This document shows positions 35,019 to 43,160 of a DNA stretch of 64,000 bases, piece by piece. Under the pieces are notes generated by a model, which did not search any database, was not told where the DNA came from, and was given only the letters and a program-made list of their open reading frames with translations. Made by a program: the position numbers and the translations under genes. The stretch's first letter is position 1. Each line of letters begins with the position of its first letter. The stretch comes from Bradyrhizobium centrolobii (lineage in GTDB: Bacteria > Pseudomonadota > Alphaproteobacteria > Rhizobiales > Xanthobacteraceae), in contig NZ_LUUB01000040.1 in assembly GCF_001641635.1 (NCBI RefSeq), positions 80,549 to 144,548 on the forward strand. Reading direction: 5' to 3'.

Positions 35019-36010
35019 ATGAGGATTGCTATCGCTTCATTGTTGCTGGCAATGGCGCTCCGATTGGGGGCGGTCGCGGAAACCATGCCTGCTGTTGCCC
35101 ACACATTCACCGAATTCGTCCCCCCCCCGCCAGCCGTCCCTCCGCAATCACGACTGGGCCAGACGGCGCGCTGTGGTTCACCGAGTCTGGGGGCAAGATC
35201 GGGCGGATCACGACCGGGGGGAGCATCACCGAATTCCCGATCAAGGGCGATGGCATTTTGCATTCGATCACAACGGGGCCTGACGGCGCGCTTTGGTTCA
35301 CCGAGTTCACGTCGAAGAAGATCGGGCGCATTCCGACGACCGCCACCGCCGAAAACCTGCAACTGATCGAGTTCACGGCCCCCGGGTCGTCTGGGCCGCT
35401 TGGCATCGCGACCGGGCCAGACGGCGCCTTGTGGTTCACCGAAGAAGCCGGAGGCAAAATCGTGCGGATCACGACCACCGGCGTGGTTACCGAATTCGCG
35501 ATTCCCGCGGCCAAGGGTGGAGAGATCACGACTGGACCCGACGGTGCACTGTGGTTCACGGAATTTCGTGGTAAAATCGGGCGGATTACGACCACGGGCG
35601 CGGTGACCGAATTCAGGATACCCCCGGAGAATAGTAGCCCCGGGGGCATTACAACTGGGCCAGACGGAGCGCTGTGGCTCACCGAACCGGTTAGTGGCAA
35701 AATCGTGCGAATTACCACCGATGGCAAGATAACCGAATTCGCTCTTCCGGATCCCAATGCCCAGCCTTGGGGCATCACGACGGGGCCGGACGGCGCCTTG
35801 TGGTTTACCGAAGCCAGTTGCATTCGCCGGCCAGGTTCGCGCTGCATCGTCGGCAACAAAATCGGCCGGATCACGACGACCGGTTCTGTCACCGAATTCA
35901 CGGTCCCCTCGGACGGTAGCGGACCCCACAGCATCACGACCGGGCCAGACGGCGCGCTGTGGTTCACTGAATACTATGGAGGCAGGGTCGGACGCTTGGT
36001 GCTTCCTTGA
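35019..36010 (+). pseudogene. Vgb-like (streptogramin lyase-type) beta-propeller, out of frame at a C9 tract
   Basis: The first frame encodes a signal peptide (MRIAIASLLLAMALRLGAVA) and ends its sensible sequence at HTFTEFVPPP. After a run of nine C, the rest of the protein is one frame over: seven propeller repeats of the form ITTGPDGALWFTE...KIGRITT..G.ITEF, to the stop at 36008-36010. With ten C the two parts would be in frame and give a ~330-residue exported propeller. Vgb lyases linearise streptogramins, but most such repeat proteins have unknown functions. It may be a phase-variable gene, a pseudogene or a sequencing error. Confidence 0.8.
35120..35128 (+). repeat. Homopolymer tract C9 at the frameshift of the propeller gene
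   Basis: Nine consecutive C after GAATTCGT. It is the exact point where the signal peptide frame and the propeller frame part, and is the longest single-base run I noticed in the window. Gain of one C would restore the full protein. Confidence 0.8.
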
Positions 36011-36353
36011 TCGTCAACGATCGATTGGGATTTCGTGATCGGTGCCTCCAACTCATGCCCGACCCGAACGTTGCGACTGGCGCGAAACAAAGAGCGGACG
36101 CCTTGGTTCGCCCAGCGCTTAAACGGGATTCGGCCTGGCCAAAAGATTCGTCGGTGCCTACGTAACCCGGCTGAGAAAGGGCGAACCGCTCTAAAGCGTG
36201 TATTGCAAGGGTCAAAACCGCGTGGGCTGGGAACCGCGGCAAATTCAACGCGCGGAGCCAAGCTGATCACCTTTCCCGCCACAGCGCTCAAAGTGGTATA
36301 TGGCTCGCTCTGCGCGCAATAGACTCGCTAGTCAGCTAGACGGAGGTAAGGTC
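36011..36353. other. Intergenic stretch without recognisable gene
   Basis: No credible protein, RNA or SigF-type promoter is seen. The end of the stretch supplies the GGAGG ribosome binding site (36342-36346) of the haloacid dehalogenase gene. Confidence 0.5.
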
Positions 36354-37049
36354 ATGGCAATGAGCTCGCCGGGTCCTGTCCGGGCTTGTGTCTTCGACGC
36401 TTATGGCACGCTGTTCGATTTTGCGTCGGCAGCCCGCGGCTGCCGCGACGTGCTTGGCGACAGTTTTGACAAGCTGACCGCCCTTTGGCGCGAAAAACAG
36501 CTGCAATATACCTGGCTTCGCGCCGCACAAGGACGTCATGCCGATTTCTGGCAGGTGACTGGCGATGCCCTGGACTTCTCGTTGGAGACCCTGATGCTCA
36601 AACAGCCGGGGCTGCGCGATCGTTTGATGGAGCTCTATTTGACGCTCGACACATTCCCGGAGGTGCCCGACGTTCTTCGGCAGCTGAAGGCCACCGGACT
36701 AAAAACTGCGATCCTATCGAACGGGACGCCCGAGATGCTCGATTCGGCTGTAAAGAACGCAGGGATCGATGGCTTGCTCGATCACGTACTGTCGGTCGAA
36801 GAGGTTGGCGTCTACAAGCCCGATCCTCGAGTCTATCAGCTCGCAGTCGATCAGCTAGGCGTTCCAGCGTCCCAGATTTCGTTTCAGTCGTCGAACGCCT
36901 GGGATGCTTATGCCGCGTCATCATTTGGAATGAGGGTCGTCTGGTGCAATCGGTATCGACAGCGCAAGGAACGGCTGCCAGGCCAACCCGACTTCGAAAT
37001 CGAGACGCTTGTGGAACTACCAAAAATCATCGGTGCGTCGCAAAACTGA
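36354..37049 (+). CDS. (S)-2-haloacid dehalogenase, type II (HAD superfamily)
   Basis: A 231-residue enzyme that hydrolyses short 2-haloalkanoic acids such as 2-chloropropionate. All catalytic features of L-DEX-type enzymes are present: nucleophile Asp in VFDAYGTLFD, Arg in QYTWLR, Ser in ILSNGTPEML, Lys in VYKPDPRVY, and SSNAWDA. GGAGG lies eight bases before the chosen ATG, giving the normal family length. NrtS follows after 19 bases. Confidence 0.92.
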   Translation: MAMSSPGPVRACVFDAYGTLFDFASAARGCRDVLGDSFDKLTALWREKQLQYTWLRAAQGRHADFWQVTGDALDFSLETLMLKQPGLRDRLMELYLTLDTFPEVPDVLRQLKATGLKTAILSNGTPEMLDSAVKNAGIDGLLDHVLSVEEVGVYKPDPRVYQLAVDQLGVPASQISFQSSNAWDAYAASSFGMRVVWCNRYRQRKERLPGQPDFEIETLVELPKIIGASQN

Positions 37050-37068
37050 ACGCAAGCTGGGGCGACGG

Positions 37069-37299
37069 ATGTCGACATTGAGGCTCATATGCCGTTGCGC
37101 CATCTCTGATGGCGTCCCTCGCCGTTCGTTTTTTGTTGCCCTTGTGGTCGGGACGGTGCTGAACCTCATCAACCAGGGCGACGCCCTGCTTGGCGAGACG
37201 CCGATCAATTGGCTCAAGATCGTTCTCACCTACTTCGTGCCCTATGCCGTTTGCACCTATGGCGCGGTTTCGTTCCAACTTCGCAAAATACGTCCTTAG
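37069..37299 (+). CDS. NrtS-like small nitrate/nitrite transport membrane protein
   Basis: A 76-residue protein with two membrane helices: FFVALVVGTVLNLINQGDAL and WLKIVLTYFVPYAVCTYGA. This pattern matches the NrtS family of short nitrate/nitrite transporters. It is close behind the haloacid dehalogenase, but a functional link is not apparent. Confidence 0.75.
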   Translation: MSTLRLICRCAISDGVPRRSFFVALVVGTVLNLINQGDALLGETPINWLKIVLTYFVPYAVCTYGAVSFQLRKIRP

Positions 37300-37369
37300 A
37301 TATCGCGCCACGAATATCATGTTTCGCTTTGGCGAACGTTGACGGGAGCTCGTTACTCGCAGCCCGTCG

Positions 37370-37395
37370 GTAACCTTTTCGGGCGGTCGAGCGAA
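37370..37395 (+). promoter_or_regulatory. SigF-type promoter before the DUF3179 gene
   Basis: GTAACC (37370-37375), 16 bases, CGAA (37392-37395): exact consensus match, 77 bases upstream of the gene start. The remainder of 37300-37471 shows nothing else. Confidence 0.75.
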
Positions 37396-37471
37396 TCATA
37401 GACGTCGAAAATCGATGCAGATCGCGATCTGGAGGCGCTGAGGCGGAACAAAGCTCCTCAGCGGTGAGCCA

Positions 37472-38530
37472 TTGAGGTTCCCAAAGCTCATCCGGGCAAG
37501 AGTACCGGCAGCGGCAATGCTTGTCGCTGTGATCATCGGTACGGCCGTCGGCCAAGCCATGGCCGAGCCCGGGAGTTGGCGAGCCGAATGGCCCCGCACG
37601 GACTTCTCGCGGCACACTGTTCCGTTGCGCGAGATTAAATCTGGCGGCCCGCCCAAGGACGGTATTCCGTCGATCGATACGCCGCGCTTCGAGCGGCTCA
37701 AGGACGGCGCTGCAACTGGATGGGCCTCTCGCATCGGCGACGCAGAGCCGGTCATCACACTCGACATCCGCGGCGACGCGCGGGCGTATCCCCTTAGCGT
37801 TCTGATCTGGCACGAGATCGCGAACGATACTGTCGGCGGTACGCCCGTGGCCGTCACCTATTGCCCGCTCTGCAATGCCGCCCTCGTTTTCGAACGCACG
37901 GTGGAGAATCGCGTGCTCGATTTCGGCACGACGGGCAAGCTCCGAAACTCGGATCTCGTGATGTACGACCGTCAAACCGAGAGTTGGTGGCAGCAATTCG
38001 AGGGCGACGCCATCGTGGGCGTGATGAGCGGCAAGCGCCTTCACCTGCTTCCGTCACGCCTGGAATCTTTTGTCCGCTTCCGTCAGCGTTTTCCCAACGG
38101 ACAGGTGTTGATCCCACACGATCCAGCCGCGCGCCGCTACGGTATTAATCCCTATGTCGGGTATGACGCGAGCGGGCAAATGCCGCTCCTCTACGACGGC
38201 TCGCTGCCTGACGGGATCGATCCGATGGAGCGCGTGGTTGCGGTTGAGATCAGGCTGGATCATCACGAAGCCTGGTCACTGTCGCTGCTAAGAGAGCGCG
38301 GCACGATCGAAAGCGGCGACATCATTCTCAGATGGGAAGCCGGGCAAACCTCGGCGCTCGACAAAAGGACCATCGCGGGTGGCCGCGATATCGGCAACGT
38401 GGTCGTGCAGCGTCGGCACGACGGCCAGCTGTCCGATATTCCCTACGACGTCACGTTTGCGTTTGCATTCCACGCTTTCAGGCCAGGTAGCCCGATTCAC
38501 AAAAGAACATCGATCGGCCCGGAAAATTGA
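37472..38530 (+). CDS. DUF3179-family exported protein
   Basis: A 352-residue protein beginning at TTG, with a signal sequence (AAAMLVAVIIGTAVGQAMA). The DUF3179 core has DARAYPLSVLIWHEIANDTV, TYCPLCNAALVF, a CPLC pair typical of the family, and TTGKLRNSDLVMYDRQTESW. The biochemical role is unknown; the CPLC suggests a metal or thiol function. Its exact SigF-type promoter links it to the stress regulon. An internal ATG at 37517 would shorten the signal peptide and is less likely. Confidence 0.85.
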   Translation: MRFPKLIRARVPAAAMLVAVIIGTAVGQAMAEPGSWRAEWPRTDFSRHTVPLREIKSGGPPKDGIPSIDTPRFERLKDGAATGWASRIGDAEPVITLDIRGDARAYPLSVLIWHEIANDTVGGTPVAVTYCPLCNAALVFERTVENRVLDFGTTGKLRNSDLVMYDRQTESWWQQFEGDAIVGVMSGKRLHLLPSRLESFVRFRQRFPNGQVLIPHDPAARRYGINPYVGYDASGQMPLLYDGSLPDGIDPMERVVAVEIRLDHHEAWSLSLLRERGTIESGDIILRWEAGQTSALDKRTIAGGRDIGNVVVQRRHDGQLSDIPYDVTFAFAFHAFRPGSPIHKRTSIGPEN

Positions 38531-38563
38531 CGGCGAGCCCGGCGGCCGTGCGCTGCTGGGCAC

Positions 38564-38589
38564 GTAACCTTTTTATGGCTGACCGCGAA
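38564..38589 (+). promoter_or_regulatory. SigF-type promoter before the NPCAP-repeat peptide
   Basis: GTAACC (38564-38569), 16 bases, CGAA (38586-38589): exact consensus match, 117 bases upstream of the small gene. Confidence 0.75.
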
Positions 38590-38705
38590 CCTATCACCAG
38601 GGGCCATCTGCTTCGCTTCGACGCGATCGTCGAATCCCCTGACCGGTCGTTGTGACAACTCCGGCCGTGAATGACGTTGACGTTTCAATCCACAGGAGAA
38701 TTGCG

Positions 38706-38936
38706 ATGAATTCGCTTAAGACTTCGCTTGTAACCCTGAGCTCGATCGCCGCGCTTGGCGGGCTTGTCGCGATGGCTTCGCTGCCGACCGTCGCACAGGC
38801 TGCGAACCCTTGCGCTCCGAAGGCAACCAAAGCGGCCAATCCGTGCGCGCCGAAGGCACATAAGGCGCATAAGGCCGCGAACCCTTGCGCGCCGGCTGCA
38901 AAGAAGATGGCCAATCCCTGCGCACCGAAGAAGTAG
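38706..38936 (+). CDS. Small exported protein with four NPCAP repeats
   Basis: A 76-residue protein with a signal peptide ending VAQA at residue 32. The mature ~44 residues consist almost only of four copies of NPCAP(K/A) (Cys36, 47, 61, 72) joined by Lys/Ala/His linkers (KATKA, KAHKAHKA, AAKKM). There is no other domain. The regular Cys spacing and His-Lys linkers suggest a metal-binding peptide or a substrate for Cys modification. It has an AGGAG nine bases upstream and an exact SigF-type promoter, and is followed after 77 bases by a pentaheme cytochrome. Function unknown. Confidence 0.85.
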   Translation: MNSLKTSLVTLSSIAALGGLVAMASLPTVAQAANPCAPKATKAANPCAPKAHKAHKAANPCAPAAKKMANPCAPKK

Positions 38937-39013
38937 CAAGCGTTCGTGGGCTCGGGCGGGGCTATACTCGACCGCGATACCCCGCCGCTCGCTGACCTGC
39001 ACGATGCCGTGAT

Positions 39014-40213
39014 ATGGAGACACCATCCTCCCGGAATCCGATGAGCATCTCGCGAACTCATCTGATGGTCGTCGGATTGCTGCTTTGCCTTTCGAACGGG
39101 GTTTCTCCGGCGGCAGAGCGGCTGCCCACCGACTATTGGCACCAGCCGCTCGCGCCGCAGGGCAAAGCGCCGCGCGCATGGACGCCGGAGGAGCGCTCGC
39201 TCGCGCCGGAGAGCTGCGGCGGCTGCCACAGCGACAGGCTTGAGGAGTGGCGGACATCCCTGCACGCCAGGGCTTTCTCGCCGGGGCTCGTCGGCCAGCT
39301 CCTCACCTACGACGCGGCCGACACCGCGGTCTGTATGCAGTGCCATGCACCGCTGGCTGAACAACGCGAGGCGTTTGAAGCGGCGCGCCGAACGGCCGAG
39401 GGCCATTCCGGCATCGGTCACGGACTTGCGGACGCCGGAAATTCCTGCGGCGGCTGCCACCTAAGAGGCCATCGCCGCTTTGGCCCGCCGCAGCGCGACA
39501 CCGGCGCCGTCGGACAGAGCGATGCCAGCGCTCCGCACGGTGGCGTGATGCGCGTCCCGGAATTCGAGAAATCGGAGTTCTGTGCGGCCTGCCATCAGTT
39601 TCCTCAGGAGCAGGCCATCAACGGCAAGCCGCTGGAGAACACGCTGGTCGAATGGGAGCAGAGTCCGGCCGCGCGCAGCGGCACGACATGTCAGTCCTGT
39701 CACATGCCAGAGCGCAAGCATCTCTGGCGAGGCATCCACGATCCCGACATGGTGCGCTCCGGGCTCACGCCTGAGTTCGTTGCCAAACCTGAAGCGGCGC
39801 AATTTCGCCTGACCAGCACCGGAATCGGCCATGCATTTCCCACCTACGTGACACCCAAGGTCATCATGAAAGGGGTCGCTCTCGATCAATCGGGCAGTCC
39901 CGTCCCCAGCTCAGAAGTCCACTACGTCATCTGGCGGGAGGTGGCCTCGGTTGATGGCGATTGGATCGAGCGCTCCGACACCCGCCTGCTCCCGGGGCAG
40001 TCAGCGACGCTGGAGATAGCTTGGCCTATGAGTGGCCGGGTGAAGTTCTGGTTGGAAGTGCACCCCGATGATTTCTATCACCAGCACGTCTACGACAACC
40101 TGTTGCACGAACTGGCAGCCGATAGCGCGTCGGCCAAGCTGATTGCGGAGGCTAACCGCATCGCCAAAGCGAGCCAATTCAGCCTCTTCGAGAAAGTAGT
40201 TCAACGGCCATAG
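39014..40213 (+). CDS. Exported pentaheme cytochrome c
   Basis: A 399-residue protein with a signal peptide (LMVVGLLLCLSNGVSPAA) and five CxxCH heme-binding sites: SCGGCHS, VCMQCHA, SCGGCHL, FCAACHQ and TCQSCHM. The C-terminal third is a beta-rich domain without hemes. Organisation resembles cytochrome c-554-type multiheme proteins that pass electrons in the periplasm. A start at 39041 (MSISRTHL) would give a more usual signal peptide and is an alternative. It may share the SigF-type promoter at 38564 with the NPCAP peptide gene. Confidence 0.88.
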   Translation: METPSSRNPMSISRTHLMVVGLLLCLSNGVSPAAERLPTDYWHQPLAPQGKAPRAWTPEERSLAPESCGGCHSDRLEEWRTSLHARAFSPGLVGQLLTYDAADTAVCMQCHAPLAEQREAFEAARRTAEGHSGIGHGLADAGNSCGGCHLRGHRRFGPPQRDTGAVGQSDASAPHGGVMRVPEFEKSEFCAACHQFPQEQAINGKPLENTLVEWEQSPAARSGTTCQSCHMPERKHLWRGIHDPDMVRSGLTPEFVAKPEAAQFRLTSTGIGHAFPTYVTPKVIMKGVALDQSGSPVPSSEVHYVIWREVASVDGDWIERSDTRLLPGQSATLEIAWPMSGRVKFWLEVHPDDFYHQHVYDNLLHELAADSASAKLIAEANRIAKASQFSLFEKVVQRP

Positions 40214-40326
40214 CTCCGGAAGTCACGCTCTCTGAGCTCCGAGACAGTTATAAGCCGGATCAGCGTTGCGTGAGTTCGCGACCGCAAGGCGCTTGACCGG
40301 ATATCGTTTCAAGCCGCTGTGAGGGC

Positions 40327-40352
40327 GTAACCACCGCGGCACTTCCTCCGAA
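40327..40352 (+). promoter_or_regulatory. SigF-type promoter before a 75-residue secreted protein
   Basis: GTAACC (40327-40332), 16 bases, CGAA (40349-40352): exact consensus match. The downstream gene starts at 40544, so the leader would be about 185 bases. Nothing else is recognisable in 40214-40543. Confidence 0.7.
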
Positions 40353-40543
40353 CTGATTAATAGAAGCGCACAGCGTGCGCTTCGGAAGTTTCGAGATTCT
40401 CAACTCGCACTAATCAGACGTTCTTGAACGTCCGGGCTCAGCGAGAGCCCGCGTGCTTTCAAGGATCGGACGAGTCTATGCGTGTGCTGGTTTTGAGGGA
40501 GTTGCGAACTCTTGCGACTGATCGACACAGGGAGGGAGAAGCT

Positions 40544-40771
40544 ATGACCAAGATCAGTATCTTCGGTGTGACAGCAGTTCTGGCAATGATCGCAGCGACG
40601 CCGGTGTCGGCAGAGTTTGCCCAGCAGGAGCCGGCGGCGTTTGCAGCTATGTATCCGAATGCACGGAATGCGATTGCGTCCGTGTCGGTCGGCCCGACCG
40701 CTGCTTTTGCCTACGCGCCGAAGCGACACGCGATCCACTCGCGTCATTCGGGACTGCGGCATCGCTATTGA
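40544..40771 (+). CDS. Small secreted hypothetical protein
   Basis: A 75-residue protein with strong ribosome binding site (GGGAGGGAG) and a signal peptide (GVTAVLAMIAATPVSA). The mature part (~55 residues) has no Cys and ends in a His/Arg-rich tail (KRHAIHSRHSGLRHRY) that could bind metal or nucleic acid. Located behind an exact SigF-type promoter. No family recognised. Confidence 0.7.
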   Translation: MTKISIFGVTAVLAMIAATPVSAEFAQQEPAAFAAMYPNARNAIASVSVGPTAAFAYAPKRHAIHSRHSGLRHRY

Positions 40772-40809
40772 TCCATCGCCCTGGATGGAACCAGCGGATT
40801 CAATATCTC

Positions 40810-40834
40810 TGCTGCCGGTTTTTTGCCGGCAGCA
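40810..40834 (+). terminator. Hairpin downstream of the 75-residue protein gene
   Basis: TGCTGCCGG and CCGGCAGCA form a perfect 9-bp stem around a seven-base loop, 39 bases after the stop. There is no following T-run, so termination is uncertain. Confidence 0.45.
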
Positions 40835-40848
40835 AGTCCCGCGAAGGC

Positions 40849-40990
40849 TCCGACACGCGGCTGCTCCCTGGGCAGTCCGCGACGCGGGAGCTGGCCGCTG
40901 ATAACACCTTAGCCAAGCTGATCGCCGACGCTGACGGTATCGCTCAAGCGGGTCATTTCAGCCTGTTCGAAACGGTCCTCTATCGGCCCT
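40849..40990 (+). pseudogene. Fragment duplicating the end of the pentaheme cytochrome gene
   Basis: DTRLLPGQSAT followed directly by ELAADNTLAKLIADADGIAQ and GHFSLFETVLYRP matches the C-terminus of the protein at 39014-40213, with about 38 residues missing between the two parts. It is a paralogue remnant or partial duplication; no start or heme site remains. Confidence 0.75.
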
Positions 40991-41158
40991 CAGGTAGGGA
41001 TATCGCCACCGATTGCAGGCAGATCATGATAAGGAGATGGGCGACACCCCCTGCGCTTCGCCTGGTAACATGGCCAAGAAAATCCTTGGGTGTATGTCAC
41101 ATTGGCGGCGGCCGTTGTAGATAGGCTCCTCTGGTCGGCCTTAAAAGGCCCCCCGCAG

Positions 41159-41184
41159 GTAACATCGAGGCGGCACGCAGCGAA
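41159..41184 (+). promoter_or_regulatory. SigF-type promoter variant before a secreted protein
   Basis: GTAACA (41159-41164), 16 bases, CGAA (41181-41184). One mismatch in the -35 element, correct spacer, 95 bases before the gene at 41280. Confidence 0.55.
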
Positions 41185-41279
41185 CTGAGGGTCGGGCCTC
41201 CGCGTCCGGGCTGATGTTATAGGCGCCGGTTGGGCGTGCGGCGCCTATGTTCGGCCACCTCGAAAGGCAACAATGCCAA

Positions 41280-41942
41280 ATGAATAAAGCGCACGAACGA
41301 CGTCTGTTCCTCTCGGCCGCGGCGGCCGGACTGCTCATCGCTTCTGTTGGTGGCAGCTTCGCGGCCTCGCCCTTGAAGCTGGAGTTCGTCACTCACGCCG
41401 CCTTCTTCTCGGCGGAAACCAAGCAGCCGAAGACGCTCGACCCTCAGGTCTTCGTCGAGGATGCCTCCGCACCGGAGGCGACCGGTCCGCAGGGCATCAA
41501 GCACGTCGCCGGCGAGCGGCCGCCGTTCATCGACCAGGATCCCAAGACGTCGAAGCTGTTCAACGCCGCGCACAAGCCGCTGGGCTTCGATCTCCAGTCG
41601 TGGCTCTCCGCCACCGGCACCGTCAACATCGTGGAAAAGGATAGCAAGGTGACGCTTGAGGCGACCTTCAAGAACCTGCAGCCGAACGCGAGCTACAGCC
41701 TGTTCGAGAACCACTTCGACACGAAACCGATCAGCTTTACGCCGATGGACGGCGTCGGAAAGACGAACAGCTTCACCGCAAAGGCCGACGGCACCGCCAG
41801 CATCACCCTGACGTTGCCGAGCATGCCGACTCATGACAACGCCGTCCTCGTCATCTACAACAGCGGCGGCGGGTCGCACGGTATGGAACGCGGCCGCATC
41901 GGGATGGACGCCCATCACCAGATCATCGCGCGGCCGGAGTGA
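41280..41942 (+). CDS. Exported protein of unknown function
   Basis: A 220-residue protein with a twin-Arg-like signal (HERRLFLSAAAAGLLIASVGG). The mature part lacks Cys and looks beta-rich: VTLEATFKNLQPNASYSLFE, ASITLTLPSMPTHDNAVLVI, then YNSGGGSHGMERGRIGMDAH. This pattern of an Ig-like domain with a His/Met-rich end resembles exported cupredoxin-like or CopC-like proteins, but no clear family match is made. A weaker SigF-type promoter lies upstream. Confidence 0.75.
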   Translation: MNKAHERRLFLSAAAAGLLIASVGGSFAASPLKLEFVTHAAFFSAETKQPKTLDPQVFVEDASAPEATGPQGIKHVAGERPPFIDQDPKTSKLFNAAHKPLGFDLQSWLSATGTVNIVEKDSKVTLEATFKNLQPNASYSLFENHFDTKPISFTPMDGVGKTNSFTAKADGTASITLTLPSMPTHDNAVLVIYNSGGGSHGMERGRIGMDAHHQIIARPE

Positions 41943-42014
41943 TCCTAAAGTGTTCCGCTTGGGGGCGACCGGTCGCGGCCCCCCTTGCGGTCTGGGCCGA
42001 AGGAGCGGCTACCG

Positions 42015-42167
42015 ATGACGCCGCGCGCCGAAGCACTCGAGGAGGTTGCGGCGACATCGAAGGCCGACCTCAAGAGCAAACGGCTGGAAGATCTCGTCCG
42101 AACGATCTTCGAGGCCGTGCCCGGGCTGAAATTTGAAGGCTCCAACCTCAAGATACGGCCTGCCTGA
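42015..42167 (+). CDS. Very small hypothetical protein
   Basis: A 50-residue frame (ALEEVAATSKADLKSKRLED, VRTIFEAVPGLKFEG). It reads like the N-terminus of a longer helical protein and may be a truncated remnant at the edge of the integrase-related region. No good ribosome binding site. The following 42168-42432 has nothing recognisable. Confidence 0.35.
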   Translation: MTPRAEALEEVAATSKADLKSKRLEDLVRTIFEAVPGLKFEGSNLKIRPA

Positions 42168-42432
42168 CGTTTTCGGCCGCGGGTGAGCCTTCATCCAAAT
42201 CCGCGACGGAATGGAACTGTCGGGGTGCGATACCTGCAGCTTACGCTTGAGTGCCCGTCTCTTCATGGTCGCCGTCAGACGCGACTTGCCGATCTGCTTC
42301 ATTGGCGTCTTTGGAGATGCGTTCCGATTTGAATTCGTCCTTTCGGACAAGGTCGCGCCGTGGAGATTCCCATCTCGCTCAGCTGGATCTCATTTGATTG
42401 TCGTGGAGATCATCGAAGCAAATGCAGGAACC

Positions 42433-42641
42433 ATGGTTGATAATGATAACAACAACCGGCGCCGGCTCGTGGAGTTCAAGGAGGGGTGCCGCTATGGCAA
42501 ATTCGGAAAAACCAAGGCTTACGAGCTGATCGCCACGAAAGGATCAGGGCCTACAAGATGGGAGGCAAGACCATGATCGACCTCGACAGCGTGGATGAAT
42601 ATCACGCTTCGCTGCCGAGGGTCGAAACAAGCGCAAGCTAG
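42433..42641 (+). pseudogene. Frameshifted helix-turn-helix (excisionase-like) gene
   Basis: CRYGKFGKTKAYELIATKG in one frame is followed from about 42546 by RAYKMGGKTMIDLDSVDEYH and ASLPRVE in the next. Together they match small MerR/HTH_17-type DNA-binding proteins of the excisionase class, in which a short helix-turn-helix is followed by a beta wing (KMGGKTMIDLDSV). One base has been lost or gained. It sits next to integrase remnants. Confidence 0.7.
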
Positions 42642-42716
42642 GCCGCCGATCTGCGCAGCAAGACGGCAGGCGCACCATTGCGCAGGCTGTCGCGGCGATC
42701 GGACCAATGAGCATTA

Positions 42717-42996
42717 AACGCGGGCGTTCGCGCCAATAGGCCGCACGGTTATAAATGCCGCGGACCTATTCTTGTCGCCCCTTCCAAGCTGGCGCCGCCA
42801 CCTCGTCGTGCCGCTGGCGCTTTTTTCTCCGTGTCGTGGCCGAGTTGGGCTTCCACTACATCGCCGTCGAATGCACCCTCCACGTTGAGCAGGGTCGACG
42901 CGGTTGGGCGGAAGCTGTGCGCGCAGCGGTCGCGCCGTGGCCGGTATCGTAGCCCATGATCCGCGTCGCCTTGTTCAGTGCATTCCCGGAAATTGA
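42717..42996 (-). pseudogene. Remnant of a tyrosine (P4-type) integrase C-terminus
   Basis: On the minus strand, in changing frames, ISGNALNKATRIMGYDTGHG, HSFRPTASTLLN, GDVVEAQLGH and YNRAAYWRERPRL follow the order of the catalytic domain of P4-like integrases (the HGFR...LLHE box, QL(A/G)H, and YNRA.Y). The catalytic part is fragmented by frameshifts and the N-terminus is gone. Confidence 0.7.
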
Positions 42997-43011
42997 CACA
43001 CCATCGTCATA

Positions 43012-43160
43012 GGCCGTCCAGCAGATCGCGGATCAGCGTCGCGCGATCAGCGCTCCCAGGGTTGGTCTCGCGCCAAGCGCAACCGAGTCCCCCGAAGTCG
43101 TCCGGCACGAGGTAAGTGTCTCGCTCGACATCGTGGAGCACATGGATGGGGTTCGCATGG
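43012..43160 (-). pseudogene. Remnant of a small conserved hypothetical protein
   Basis: HDVERDTYLVPDDFGGLGCA and WRETNPGSADRATLIRDLLD read on the minus strand as the first half of a ~70-residue protein type that I recognise from Bradyrhizobium genomes (DDFG..G.AWRET....ADR.TLI.DLL). It breaks off where the integrase remnant begins, so a deletion joined the two. Confidence 0.55.

Noticed and set aside
35107..35967. A repetitive open frame on the minus strand with NHSAPSGPVV units
   Set aside because: It is the antisense reading of the propeller repeats, whose plus-strand units (TTGPDGALWFTE) are the known ones.
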